Source: Phytophthora colocasiae (lineage: Eukaryota > Oomycota > Peronosporomycetes > Peronosporales > Peronosporaceae). Taken from it: a DNA stretch of 64,000 bases. The stretch lies in assembly GCA_018806915.1 (NCBI GenBank), contig JAGKQI010000054.1, positions 248,001 through 312,000 on the forward strand, written 5' to 3'. This document shows, piece after piece, positions 11,901 to 20,765 of this stretch. A program made the position numbers and the translations under genes. The notes under the pieces were generated by a model that had not been told where the DNA came from, searched no databases, and worked only from the letters and a program-made list of their open reading frames with translations. Every line of letters begins with the position of its first letter. Position 1 is the first letter of the stretch.

Positions 11901-14900
11901 GGAAGTTAACGACGAAGGCCCAGCTCGCGCACTTGCTTGTGGTGGAGTTCTTGGCGTATCAGTTCGCATCGCCGGTGCAGTGGATTAAGACGCAGGCGCT
12001 TTTGTTCTCGGAGGGCGGTGTTCGCCGCTTTGTGGAGATTAGTCCTGCTCCGACGTTGACGAACATGGCGCTGCGTACTCTTCAGGTTGGTGACTTCCCG
12101 GATGTGTCGCGTGAGATCCTGTGGTACCAGCGTGACCGCGAAGTTGTGCACTTCGAAGAGGAGACTTCGAACATTTCCGCTTCGGAGTATGCTCGTGGTT
12201 TGGCTGCTGAAGCTGCTGCCGAAGCCGCCGCCGCTGCCGCGAAGGCTGCTGCTGTGTCCGCTCCGAAGGTGGAGGAGGTCCCTGTGGCTGCGGCCCCAGT
12301 TGCTGCTCCTGTTGCCGTTGCCCCTGTCCAGCAAGTACAGGATCCGGCTCCGGCGGCTGCGGCCCCTGCTGCTGAGGATGCCCCTGTGGCTGCCCTGCAT
12401 GTTCTTCGTGTGCTGCTTGCTGTGCGCTTGAACAAGGATCTGGCTGAGATCAAGGAGGACACAGACGTGAAGACGCTGTGTGCTGGCAAGTCTGCCGTTC
12501 AGAACGAGATTCTTGGTGACTTGGAGAAGGAGTTCGGTGGTGGTGTTCCTGAGGGCGCCGGCGAGGTCCCGTTGAAGGAGTTGGCGTCGAAGTTCTCAAG
12601 CTACAGCACCTTGGGCAAGGTGACAAACGGCTTGATCAACAAGGTGGTGGCGAGCAAGATGCCCGGTGGCTTCACAATGTCGAGTATTAAGGAATACCTG
12701 GGCTCTGAAAAGGGTCTGGGTGCCGGCCGCATGGAGAGTGTCTTGGCCCACTCGCTGTTGCTTGCTCCGCAGGCTCGTTTCAAGAGCGATGCGGATGCAC
12801 GCAAGTGGTTGGACGACAGCGTAAACGGATATGCCTCGTTCGCGGGCATCTCTCTGGCCAGGCCTACGGTTGGTGCTGCGCCTGGGGCCGTGGGTATGTC
12901 GTTCAACCCCGCGCCTGTGTCAGTCCCAACTGTGAGCGACCAACCTGTGGAGGCAAAACACGCGTTGTTGGTGATGCTGGCTGCGAAATTCGGCAAGGCG
13001 TTCAGTGAGGTCCCGGAAACGGCGACTATCAAGGAGTTGTCTGCTGGTAAGTCAGCCGTGCAGAACGAGATTGTTGGCGACCTAGAGAAAGAATTTGGTT
13101 CTGGTCCTGATGATGCAGCGGAGATGAAGCTGGCTGAGCTGTCTGGCAAGTTCCCGGGCTACGCTTCGCCGGGCAAGGTGACGAGCGCTCTGATCGCGAA
13201 GATGCTGGCGAGCAAGATGCCTGGTGGGTTCGGTCTGTCCGCCATCAAGGAGTATCTGTCTAGCGAGCGCTGCTTGCCGAGCGGCCGCATTGAGAGTGTG
13301 CTGCTCCACGGTCTGACGCAGAACCCGAAGCAGCGTCTCACGGACGATGCAACGGCGAAGAAGTGGCTGGATGGTGTGGTGGACGACTACGCCAAGTACG
13401 CTGGCATTGAGATTCCTTACCTGTCGAAGCTGGGCGGTATGATGGCTGGTCCGGCGATGGGCCAGCAAGCGATGCAGTCGAGCTCACTGCCGAGCGACTT
13501 CGAGAAGCGGCTGAAGTCGATGATTGCGGACCAGATTGAAGCACTGAACTCGTACCTGGGTGATGACCAGCTGGACTGGCACCGCAAGATCGAGACGGAG
13601 GTGGATATGCGTGAAGACCTGGAGTCGTCGGTGTCGCAATGGGTGACGGAGCACGGCGAGTTTTACGGAGCTGGCATTGCCGCGAAGTTCGACTCGAAGA
13701 AGGAACGCCAGTACGACAGCTACTGGAACTGGGCTGTTCAGGATGCGATGGAATTGTACTATCGCACTGCTGCTGCCGATAACAGTCCAAAGTTTGCTGT
13801 GAATGAGTCATTCATTACGCAACTCTGTAATCGCGCCACACCGGAACTAATATGCTGTATGAAACGCTTTGTTTCGCGTGCTGAGGAAGAAAACAACCAG
13901 GAGCTGACGAAAGAATTGAAAGTTATCGTGGTCCGCATGAAAGAGTGGCTGTCCAAGAAGCCTGTTAACTTGCAGTCTTTCGAACCAAGCGAACCGCACC
14001 TTTGTATTCTGGAGAATGGCGAATTTAAGTATACTGAAGTTTCGAGGGAAGGTGTCGCCGATGCTATGGGCTATGTCGAAGACGTTGCTCGTGGGCTAGA
14101 CTACAATGGTCGTGTGAATACAATGAGTTGCGGGGACGCAGTGATAAAGAAGGATGCAGAGATCGACCCACACCCGACTGACAGTGACAGCACTACAAGC
14201 GAAGATCTGGACAGTAATAGGACTGACAGCAGTGACGAAGAGTCTTCACTGCACACAACTTTGACCGATTCTACTCGCCTCGAAACTATTGGCGACGTTC
14301 TTCGAGCACAGCAGAAGCCAGAGTCAACACCGGTTGCACATTCTTCCTCCCTGCGCTACGGCCTAAACGAGAATCTGAAGAAGATCGTGCTTCCGCACGT
14401 GCACGTCCGCAAGCCCTCCGACGTGGACCCGACCATCCGTCTTTACGATGTCGAGTCGACCTGTGTGTTGCTGTCGTGCATGCGTGAGATGGCTTCGACG
14501 GGTATCTCATTTGCTGGCAAGGTGGCGTTGCTGACGGGTTGTGGCAAGAACTCGATTGGTGCTGAAATTGTGAAGGCGCTTCTGGAGGGTGGCGCTACGG
14601 TGTTCGTGACGACGAGCAGCTTCAGCATGAAGACAACTAGTCTATTCCGCGAGATCTACGAGCAGCATGGCAGCCGTGGCAGCCGTCTCATCGTGCTCCC
14701 GTTCAACCAGGCTTCGAAGGTGGACGTGCAGAACCTGGTGGCGCACATTTACAACGTGCACAAGCTAGATCTGGACTTTGTGATTCCGTTTGCAGCCTTG
14801 TCGGAGGTGGGACGCACGATCACGGATATCGACTCTCGTTCGGAGTTGGCTCACCGTATCATGCTGACGAACACAATGCGTCTGCTGGGTGAAGTTGTCA

Positions 14901-17900
14901 CGGCGAAGAAGGCCCGTGACATCACGACTCGCCCTGCACTCGTGATCTTGCCGATGTCGCCAAACCACGGCAACTTCGGCGGAGACGGTCTGTACGCTGA
15001 GTCGAAGCTGGGTGTGGAGAGTCTCATGGGCAAGTGGTACTCGGAGGGTTGGGATGACCAGCTCTCGGTTGTCGGTGCCATTATCGGTTGGACGCGTGGC
15101 ACGGGCCTGATGTCGGGCAATAACGTTGTCGCTGCCGGCGTGGAGAAGATGGGAATGCGAACGTTCAGCACGACTGAGATGGGTTTCAACCTGAGCGCTT
15201 TGATGCATCCGAAGATTGTGAAGCAAGCTGCTTGGTCACCTATCTTCGCGGACCTCACTGGTGGCATGGCCCAGGTGAGTGACCTAAAGGACCAGGTGGA
15301 TGTCATTCGCGCGGACATTATGAAGAAGGCGAAGTTGCAGGCGTCCATTCACGCTGCGGTGGAAAACGACAAGAAGATGCTTGCTCTGCCTTCCAAGAAC
15401 CAGTCGTCTGCTACCACCCCGAAGGCTTTCGCTCCTCGTGCGAACATGTCGAGTTACTACTGCAACTCGTTCCCGAAGCTGTCGAATGTGGCTGGTCTGT
15501 CTGCTACGACGAAGCAGGCAATGCTGCGTGGCATGCTGGATCTGCGCCAGGTGGTGGTTGTTACTGGTTTCGGCGAGGTGAGTCCGTGGGGCAACTCGCG
15601 CACGCGTTGGGAGATGGAGTCGTACGGCGAGTTCTCGCTGGAAGGCTGCATTGAGCTTGCGTGGCTGACGGGCCGCATCGTGTTCGACAAGGGTAACTGG
15701 GTGGACGCGAAGACGAAGGAGATCGTGCCGGACCACCAGGTGAAGCCTCGCTACGAGGAAGACATCCTGCAGCACTCTGGTATTCGAATTGTGGAACCTG
15801 AGCTGTTCAATGGATACGACCCGAAAAACAAGATGGTGCTGCACCAGGTGGCCATCGACAAGAAGATGTCGCCGATCGAGGTGGCCGACCGCGAGGAGGC
15901 TCTGCAGTTCCGCAAGGAGCTGGGCAAGGAAAATGTGGATGTGTTCCAGAACGCGTCTGGCGCGTGGATGATTCGTCTGCGCAAGGGCTCCGTCCTGAAC
16001 ATTCCCCGCGCTCTCAACTTTGATCGATTCGTGGCTGGTCAGATCCCGACGGGCTGGAGCGCTGAGCGCCTGGGCTTGTCGAAGGACTTGGCTGAGTCGG
16101 TTGATCCGACTACGTTGTATACGTTGGCATCAACAATGGATGCATTCGTTGCAGCCGGTGTGACTGACCCGTACGAGTTCTATCAGTACGTGCACGTCTC
16201 GGAGGTCGGCAATACGTCGGGTGGTGGCATGGGAGGCATGCGTGCATTCACGCAGATCTACAAGGACCGCCTTCTCGGCAAGCCGGCCCCTAGTGACGCT
16301 TTGCAAGAGTGCTTCATCAACACGCCTCCTGCCTGGGTGAATATGTTGCTATTGAGCTCGTCCGGTCCGATCAAGACCCCCGTCGGTGCCTGTGCCACTG
16401 CTGCTGAGTCTGTGGATATTGGTGCAGAAACGATTAAAAGTGGCAAGGCTCGCGTTTGTATCGTTGGCGGATACGATGACTTCGGCGAAGAAACTTCAAA
16501 TGAGTTCGCACAAATGAAGGCTACGAGTGACTCAGTAAAGGAGGCTGGCATGGGCCGTGAGCCGAAGGAGATGTGCCGTCCATGCTCGACCACGCGTGGT
16601 GGCTTTATGGAGAGTCATGGCGCTGGTATTCAGCTTCTGATGGACGCTCAACTTGCTCTGGAAATGGGTCTGCCGATCTACGGCATTGTTGCGCTTACGA
16701 ACACGGCAACGGACAAGAATGGTCGATCTGTGCCTGCTCCTGGTCAGGGTATTCTGACGACAGCACGAGAGGCTTCTTCAGATAACTCGAAGCTGTCGCC
16801 GCTCCTGGACATCGAGTTCCGCCGCCGCCAATTCGACGACGAACTCGAGAGCATTGAGAAGTGGTATGCTCGCGAGAAGGCACTCATTGACGGTGACGAC
16901 TCCAGAGCTGCTTTTCTGGAGAGGAGGAAGTCACGCAAAGCGCAAGCTGCTCAGTCCATATGGGGTAATGACTTCTATAACGGTGAAACAGACATTGCCC
17001 CCCTTCGTGGTGCGTTGAGCGTGTGGAACCTGGACATCGACGACGTCGGTGCTGCTAGCTTCCACGGCACAGGTACCAAGGCCAATGACAAGAACGAGAG
17101 CGAGGTGACGCACAAGCAGATGGCCCACCTTGGTCGCTCTCCGGGCAACCCGCTGCCGGTGATCTGCCAGAAGAACCTGACGGGCCACCCGAAGGGTGCT
17201 GCCGCTGCGTGGATGCTGAACGGTCTGCTGCAGGTGCTGAACACGGGTTTGATCCCGGGCAACCGTCAGCTGGACAACACGTGCGAGACGCTGCGCAAGT
17301 ACGATCACTTGGCTTACCCGAACCGTAGCTTCCAGACCGTGGGCGTCAAGGCCGTGATGATGAAGAGTTTCGGCTTCGGCCAGGCTGGTGGCGAGGTGCT
17401 GCTGGTGCACCCGGACTACCTGCTGTCTACGCTACCAGCTGAGGAGTTCCAGCACTACTCGGCTCGCCGTGAGCAGCGACTGATCAAGATGAACACGCAC
17501 ACGCAGGGCGTGCTCACCGGCAAGCAACCGCACATCCAGGTGAAGAACGAGGCACCGTACTCGTCGGCGCAAGAGAGCAACGTGTACCTGGACCCTACGG
17601 CTCGTGCAGAGTACGACGCGACGTCGAAGACGTGGCGTTTTGGCGGTGCAGACTCGCTGACTGCTGAGGAGAACCGCCGTCTGCGCGCTGAAAAGCGTGC
17701 GAAGAAGGCGAAGGCTGCTGCGGAGGCGGCTGCGGCCTCTTCAAAGAAGACTTCGGACGTGCACCAGGCGGACTCGTCGTCGACGCTGTTGACTGCCATC
17801 AACCAAGCGGCGACGGACCTGGGCCTGGCGTCCAAGAACATGGGCATGGGCGTGGATGTGGAGCCTGTGGCCACGTTCGAGAACCTGAACGGCCGCGAGG

Positions 17901-18238
17901 ACTTCATTCGGCGCAACTTCACGGACCAGGAGATGGCGTACTGCTACAGCGCGCCGCACCCTGCTGCTAGCTTTGCAGGCCGCTGGGCCGCTAAGGAGGC
18001 TGTGATCAAGGCCATCTCTAGCTCTTCGCCGACCGAGCCGAACCTGTGGAAGGGTGCCGGTGCTCCGCTGCGCGAGATCGAGATCTTCATGACTGCGTCG
18101 GGCGCTCCATCCGTGCTGTTGTCGGGATACCCGCTCCAGGTGTTCAACCGCTTGGGCTTGTCGAAGCTGAGTGTGTCCATCAGCCACTCGGGCGACTTCG
18201 CTGTGTCCCAGGCTGTGGCCAATTTCCAGCAGGAGTAA
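5954..18238 (+). CDS. Single-chain type I fatty acid synthase (fused fungal beta+alpha order, two ACPs)
   Basis: One uninterrupted frame of about 4,094 codons would make long-chain acyl-CoA from acetyl- and malonyl-CoA in the cytosol. The order follows a yeast beta subunit fused head-to-tail to an alpha subunit. An acyltransferase has GHSQG (Ser191). A flavin enoyl reductase starts near residue 505 (KPPVMVAGMTP, QWTGGRAGGHH). A hot-dog dehydratase region has NPIHRS and MHGLWT near 1500. A malonyl/palmitoyl transferase has FTGQGSA and GHSLGEYA (Ser1747). After an Ala/Pro/Val linker come two carrier domains, each with AGKSAVQNEI (Ser2180 and Ser2367). Then come a ketoreductase (about 2845-3075), a ketoacyl synthase (Cys3480) and a phosphopantetheinyl transferase (GVDVE near 3966). 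The frame extends upstream to an ATG at 5849; I prefer 5954 because an initiator-like site lies between them. It is the downstream member of a tandem pair and convergent with the transporter gene. Confidence 0.95.
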   Translation: MTSAPASIQDIHDKTRRIVITKTGKRTRRVVSTVTTIRDAAPATTSCSTIETTDTELTKMASALTAGKYTFIPEFGGQGTVYWKELQKLYAASKASTTVMFIDAAAQALLEESSTDKAKACSVYEAPIELHKWLQSLDVGEVPGSLSLSRVFFSMPLLVLTQCANYLNFLETAGVTHESVVKNSTTAVGHSQGVVSAVIFSAAKTTQEFVTVGVSVLRYMFWQGLRAQETYQQLLTQYKQDGKKVENAGPMLAVRGLKKEHVLKAIEVAKRRTKSPDLQLSLINASDMMNVTGFPATLTLLKQALEGLFAKPDANQTRTPHSQRKPTGSLSFLPLSAPFHTPLLNEAKPKLVQDVQRVKCTIKGSQLQVPVYATNAEATNLQTVDDVVDELINMQLLQLVDWTATWAKIAEHHSNATHILEFGPDLGVAKLSNKVAEGLGMEVVIATAKHPVMSTSTKHAPLVGLQQFIDGASTFTPVEATWAKKFGPQVTESGKLVNRFTRALNKPPVMVAGMTPTTSLEGIDLVAAVQNAGFHGELAAGGLSRPNIFEDAVNELVSKIKPGLGIAINMLYLNAKQWGFQFPMVLRMRRSGVPIESITIGAGIPTMERAQEMMSQLESVGIKVVCFKPGSVDGIHSVLEIATAMPSITVMMQWTGGRAGGHHSFEDFHQPMEETYAAIRRVPNVLLVVGSGFGNWEDSKQYLTGEWSLARGHLHKMPADGILMGSRVMVAKEAATAPEVKKLLVDTPGIESELEWETSYTGTVGGVVTVTSELGEPIHVVANRGALLWKEFDDKYFSIPREQVELALRLNKKDIITRLNADFQKPYFGCKRDAETGESVAADLEEMSYADVLTRLIDLTYVEIEGKPTRWVHDTYFSRVSKFITRTEERFRRESSGDLFDQSDLKVNPRDTVSAFIAKYPQTVSTLLSVPDCDFFLDLCRTGGKPVNFVPAIDTEFKTWFKKDSLWYSEDLDAVPGHDAQRVFILQGPVAVRYSTIVDEPVADILSGVATGFANVVKECGAVAVVEAASAKQTVVVEGVEVTESENSVELSISADESAVPSASEWLDALAASVSDKDWLSALISSTDVVEEKKWLSNPARQLLVPQAGQKYVIDDAGIRVFDSSIDISGPVIEITKKDASISVVVNEVRPAVTGLTAGVVALEMTFQYHPELSCSVHAEGSGFIDKVKAFYARFWVAIEGKEEESCKAACAESVMSPFTADFSITEEDIVAYRAALGLSTEEIGAPADFSTIVSWRPLIQSVFTKEVKGNLLDLVHLKHSYKLLSSRKASATFLPGDDIVSTSNVGSLRIIDSGKIVHGVAIISRKTVDDQMVEVLEPLVELHSEFLIRGVFNDFESTFSIDKSTDAFVPLRQEDVEILKAKSWLKLAAGASVDIGDHLSFELTTTKQYASIGSLSSVEVSGTLFREEAGSNVEIGSVAFKSHDVNESPVVAFLRQVQPEDAKSGGMFTNGGSHMLEKPLEINVPTNALAYAVASRDLNPIHRSKYAAILGHLPKGKPIMHGLWTATKVRDLVIQSFGLGFDSNVVDYDVNFDGMVYPGDKLFMQARHVGLDNGKKVLSVEVVNASGERVVSARAVVKQSPMAFVFTGQGSAAVGMGMDRYQESSVAREIWNRGDTHLRKTFGFSILDMVRKNPSSVTVYFRGRRGLAIRDNYMNLTSEDSSTEKITPLLPEIDEDSESFTFTAPEGLLFATQFSQPALVLLEKAMFSEIEAAQLIPDDAYFAGHSLGEYAGLISFAGALTVEALMDLVFLRGLIMQKAVKRDAEGRSDYGMVATNPTRVGPHFTEEVMYSIVDGIEAASGKLLQVVNFNIQDRQYVVAGENVNLETLSLALSAFKAVKSTAADEVEKVIADSLAQARARKEKCDQSGRPFTLARGLATIPLVGIDVPFHSRELLGGVPSFRALLRTKFDPQVLERQLPLLVNRYIPNLVATPFSLKRSYFEEVYEATKSPYLAEVLDPMQWKLTTKAQLAHLLVVEFLAYQFASPVQWIKTQALLFSEGGVRRFVEISPAPTLTNMALRTLQVGDFPDVSREILWYQRDREVVHFEEETSNISASEYARGLAAEAAAEAAAAAAKAAAVSAPKVEEVPVAAAPVAAPVAVAPVQQVQDPAPAAAAPAAEDAPVAALHVLRVLLAVRLNKDLAEIKEDTDVKTLCAGKSAVQNEILGDLEKEFGGGVPEGAGEVPLKELASKFSSYSTLGKVTNGLINKVVASKMPGGFTMSSIKEYLGSEKGLGAGRMESVLAHSLLLAPQARFKSDADARKWLDDSVNGYASFAGISLARPTVGAAPGAVGMSFNPAPVSVPTVSDQPVEAKHALLVMLAAKFGKAFSEVPETATIKELSAGKSAVQNEIVGDLEKEFGSGPDDAAEMKLAELSGKFPGYASPGKVTSALIAKMLASKMPGGFGLSAIKEYLSSERCLPSGRIESVLLHGLTQNPKQRLTDDATAKKWLDGVVDDYAKYAGIEIPYLSKLGGMMAGPAMGQQAMQSSSLPSDFEKRLKSMIADQIEALNSYLGDDQLDWHRKIETEVDMREDLESSVSQWVTEHGEFYGAGIAAKFDSKKERQYDSYWNWAVQDAMELYYRTAAADNSPKFAVNESFITQLCNRATPELICCMKRFVSRAEEENNQELTKELKVIVVRMKEWLSKKPVNLQSFEPSEPHLCILENGEFKYTEVSREGVADAMGYVEDVARGLDYNGRVNTMSCGDAVIKKDAEIDPHPTDSDSTTSEDLDSNRTDSSDEESSLHTTLTDSTRLETIGDVLRAQQKPESTPVAHSSSLRYGLNENLKKIVLPHVHVRKPSDVDPTIRLYDVESTCVLLSCMREMASTGISFAGKVALLTGCGKNSIGAEIVKALLEGGATVFVTTSSFSMKTTSLFREIYEQHGSRGSRLIVLPFNQASKVDVQNLVAHIYNVHKLDLDFVIPFAALSEVGRTITDIDSRSELAHRIMLTNTMRLLGEVVTAKKARDITTRPALVILPMSPNHGNFGGDGLYAESKLGVESLMGKWYSEGWDDQLSVVGAIIGWTRGTGLMSGNNVVAAGVEKMGMRTFSTTEMGFNLSALMHPKIVKQAAWSPIFADLTGGMAQVSDLKDQVDVIRADIMKKAKLQASIHAAVENDKKMLALPSKNQSSATTPKAFAPRANMSSYYCNSFPKLSNVAGLSATTKQAMLRGMLDLRQVVVVTGFGEVSPWGNSRTRWEMESYGEFSLEGCIELAWLTGRIVFDKGNWVDAKTKEIVPDHQVKPRYEEDILQHSGIRIVEPELFNGYDPKNKMVLHQVAIDKKMSPIEVADREEALQFRKELGKENVDVFQNASGAWMIRLRKGSVLNIPRALNFDRFVAGQIPTGWSAERLGLSKDLAESVDPTTLYTLASTMDAFVAAGVTDPYEFYQYVHVSEVGNTSGGGMGGMRAFTQIYKDRLLGKPAPSDALQECFINTPPAWVNMLLLSSSGPIKTPVGACATAAESVDIGAETIKSGKARVCIVGGYDDFGEETSNEFAQMKATSDSVKEAGMGREPKEMCRPCSTTRGGFMESHGAGIQLLMDAQLALEMGLPIYGIVALTNTATDKNGRSVPAPGQGILTTAREASSDNSKLSPLLDIEFRRRQFDDELESIEKWYAREKALIDGDDSRAAFLERRKSRKAQAAQSIWGNDFYNGETDIAPLRGALSVWNLDIDDVGAASFHGTGTKANDKNESEVTHKQMAHLGRSPGNPLPVICQKNLTGHPKGAAAAWMLNGLLQVLNTGLIPGNRQLDNTCETLRKYDHLAYPNRSFQTVGVKAVMMKSFGFGQAGGEVLLVHPDYLLSTLPAEEFQHYSARREQRLIKMNTHTQGVLTGKQPHIQVKNEAPYSSAQESNVYLDPTARAEYDATSKTWRFGGADSLTAEENRRLRAEKRAKKAKAAAEAAAASSKKTSDVHQADSSSTLLTAINQAATDLGLASKNMGMGVDVEPVATFENLNGREDFIRRNFTDQEMAYCYSAPHPAASFAGRWAAKEAVIKAISSSSPTEPNLWKGAGAPLREIEIFMTASGAPSVLLSGYPLQVFNRLGLSKLSVSISHSGDFAVSQAVANFQQE

Positions 18239-18345
18239 GTGCCCGATTTCTATGAAGTTGTTAGTTGTGCAAGGTGCATTTCGTGGAGTAATTGATATGA
18301 ATGACTATGTATTTTATTCACAGTTGTCATTTTGCTACGTGCAAA

Positions 18346-20040
18346 CTAGCATCCGTCTCCACCAGCAATGACAAGGCACGAAGTACTATCGAAGATAGCC
18401 ATGATGTTGACCATGACAGCCCACACCAATGAGAAGGACAAGTAGGATATCGTGAGTCCACCCAGCAGCTTGTTTGTGCCACCCGTGCGTAGAAGTTCTT
18501 GGGTCTCTTTTTTCTGCTTGGGCAGTAAAAGGAGGAAGACCCACGACACGACCATCACACCGTACGCGATGATCATCGTGTACGAGATGTCCATGTGAAT
18601 CGAGTGGTCGTCCTCCTGAATGCGATCGTTGGTGATATTGAACTGGTTGTCTATGATGACAGTGAGTGACGTTGCAAATGGAGACGCGATACCGGAGATC
18701 GTGGTCATGAGTCCATACATGGCACCTTCATTGCCCTCTCCAACCAGCTCAACGATCACCAAAGTGCTGACCATGAAGCTGATTCCGTTCGGAAGTTGCG
18801 CGACGATAGGCGGGCCAAGCCAAAACCACTGACTACGGTAAACGTCCCAGACGATAATGAAGTTGCAGGTGCCGTCGATAACGATGAGAATGATACCTGT
18901 AATGACGATCATCCAGCGCCAATTCCAGTGCAGACCCCACCTGGACGTCGCCATCATACCGAACATGTAGAACAGGTAGCTCAGTGCGTCTCCCAATGTG
19001 CTGTTGATAGGCGTCACGCCCACCATATACGACTGGATGGGCGAGTAAGCCGTGTACGAGATATTACAGATCAACGTGTAGAAGAACAAGGCCGCGATGA
19101 CTTGGAAGACGGCTCGCTTGCAGATTTGATCCCACAAACCTATCATGTAGTCCTTAAATTTCGGAGGCACTTCCGGTCGGTCCTCTTCGATGAAGAACCA
19201 AGTGATCGGGATAGTCGGCGCTGTGAGTACCGTAAGGATTCCCATTAGTTCAGGGAAGCTCAAGGAGAAGTCGAAGGTGCCACCGTATTCTTCACCATTG
19301 AAGCAGAAGCCCACAATAAGGTAACTGATCACTGTCACGAACGTTTGTACCGTGTACGTCATGGTTTGAAGCTTTCCACGTCGTGCAAGTGACTCCTGTT
19401 GAGCCAAACCCGCCATTATAGCGTCGGCACAGGCGTCCGACAAGACATAGCCGAGTGCAGCGAAGAACATGAGCATAACATACTTCCCACCTTCAGACGG
19501 AGCATTTTCGTTTAGGCGAGCTTCGATCTCCGGTGTATATGCTGAGGGGTCGACATCACGGTCGGAAGCCTCCCTGTAGTAGGGATCTCCAATAGGCATG
19601 CAAGCCATCACTAGCAGCATGGCAATTGAGATGGTCCATCCAATAACCATGTACGGGCGACGCCGAAAGCCAAAAATCGGGAAGCAATCCGAGAGGATAC
19701 CGAAGAAAACCTTGAAACTCGATGGGAGCGACACCAGAGTCGATGCAGTTGCAACTTGAGCCCCACTACAATTCAGGTACATCTGAAGGAACGGGTAGAT
19801 CGTAGATGGTAGAACACCGGAGATGAAGCCTACGACTGCGTACTGGTATAACAGTCCGATGTTGGCTCTGCTAGTCATCACAGGTTCACCACCAGGACGG
19901 AGGGCGCCGTGATCGGAGTAACCACTCTGCTCCGGAGTCTTCGCACCCACATAGTCTCCATCTTCCAGATCTTTTTGCTGGGAATTGGCACTGAGCAATG
20001 ACAAACGCACTGCACTCTCCGGTGTTTTGGATTTGGCCAT
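18346..20040 (-). CDS. Folate-biopterin transporter family membrane protein (BT1-like MFS)
   Basis: The gene encodes 564 aa with about twelve hydrophobic segments. Sequence traits of the folate-biopterin transporter family are visible: an early GFISGVLPSTIYPFLQMYL segment, SFKVFFGILSDCFPIFGFRR at the loop between helices 2 and 3, and LSDACADAIMAG in the middle of the N half. The likely substrates are pterins or folates, or another small solute. Oomycetes have many such genes with unknown substrates, so the substrate is inferred only from family. I took the ATG at 20040 (MAKSK); the frame extends further upstream but only with non-ATG codons. The cytosolic N terminus of about 55 residues is Ser- and charge-rich. 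The 3' end is only 107 bp from the convergent synthase stop. Confidence 0.85.
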   Translation of the reverse strand: MAKSKTPESAVRLSLLSANSQQKDLEDGDYVGAKTPEQSGYSDHGALRPGGEPVMTSRANIGLLYQYAVVGFISGVLPSTIYPFLQMYLNCSGAQVATASTLVSLPSSFKVFFGILSDCFPIFGFRRRPYMVIGWTISIAMLLVMACMPIGDPYYREASDRDVDPSAYTPEIEARLNENAPSEGGKYVMLMFFAALGYVLSDACADAIMAGLAQQESLARRGKLQTMTYTVQTFVTVISYLIVGFCFNGEEYGGTFDFSLSFPELMGILTVLTAPTIPITWFFIEEDRPEVPPKFKDYMIGLWDQICKRAVFQVIAALFFYTLICNISYTAYSPIQSYMVGVTPINSTLGDALSYLFYMFGMMATSRWGLHWNWRWMIVITGIILIVIDGTCNFIIVWDVYRSQWFWLGPPIVAQLPNGISFMVSTLVIVELVGEGNEGAMYGLMTTISGIASPFATSLTVIIDNQFNITNDRIQEDDHSIHMDISYTMIIAYGVMVVSWVFLLLLPKQKKETQELLRTGGTNKLLGGLTISYLSFSLVWAVMVNIMAIFDSTSCLVIAGGDGC

Positions 20041-20241
20041 ACTGAATGTGGCACTTGTGGAGGACCAGGAAAGTTGATCAATGAGTGCGACTTCGACTGG
20101 TGGTGCTGACCTGACCAAGAAGTGAGTCTGACCATGACCGTGTCAGATGGCACTGCTATCACTTGAAATTCCGTTGTGAGTCCCGTGAGCCAGGACGTCG
20201 ATATGTAGACGAATAAATCGAACCTACACTTCGAGTTCACT

Positions 20242-20697
20242 TCATTCTGAAGCATGCATGGCCGAGTTCACGTTCATAATGGAGAAGTTTTGCTTTGCCA
20301 AGGAACTGCCGCCACCATCGAGATTCCTTGGGTCTCGAGATGGAGGGACATTCATCCTTTCGCTACAGAGTCCTGCACACATACAGGTGGGATAAGTTGG
20401 ATTAAGTGAGCACGTGGGGGGAGCGAATCGCTAACGACTAAGTGCAGACATGCAGATGACCTACTCACGAGCCAATTGACTTGTAGCAGACGCGTGCACA
20501 GAGCCAATGGATGGACCACCGGCATGGAGCATGATAAGTCGGGCATCTACTGACTGCAAGTGGTCCCTACACACTTCGTAGTAACTGAGACCAGTCGAGT
20601 ACAGCAGTATCGCGACAACGAGAACAAGGACCCGAGGCTTTTCTCCTCGCTTCAACACTTTCAGTTGGATGTCATTGTTGATAGTGGCAGAAAACAT
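20242..20697 (-). CDS. Small predicted membrane protein of unknown function, two exons
   Basis: Exons at 20469-20697 and 20242-20372 join through a GTGAGT...TGTGCAG intron and keep the frame, giving 119 aa. After a short basic N terminus there is one hydrophobic span (VLVLVVAILLYSTGLSYY), then a mainly polar tail with no Cys motif. I recognise no family. The gene lies between the transporter and the epimerase, all on the minus strand, with 68 bp between the epimerase stop and its ATG. Support is the clean intron and frame continuity only. It could be a chance ORF or part of a longer 3' UTR. Confidence 0.45.
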
Positions 20698-20765
20698 GAT
20701 GTTGTCAACTTGACCCAGCGTGAGGAGACTTGTCAAACTCGCGATCGCAAGTCTCCTTGCTGGCT

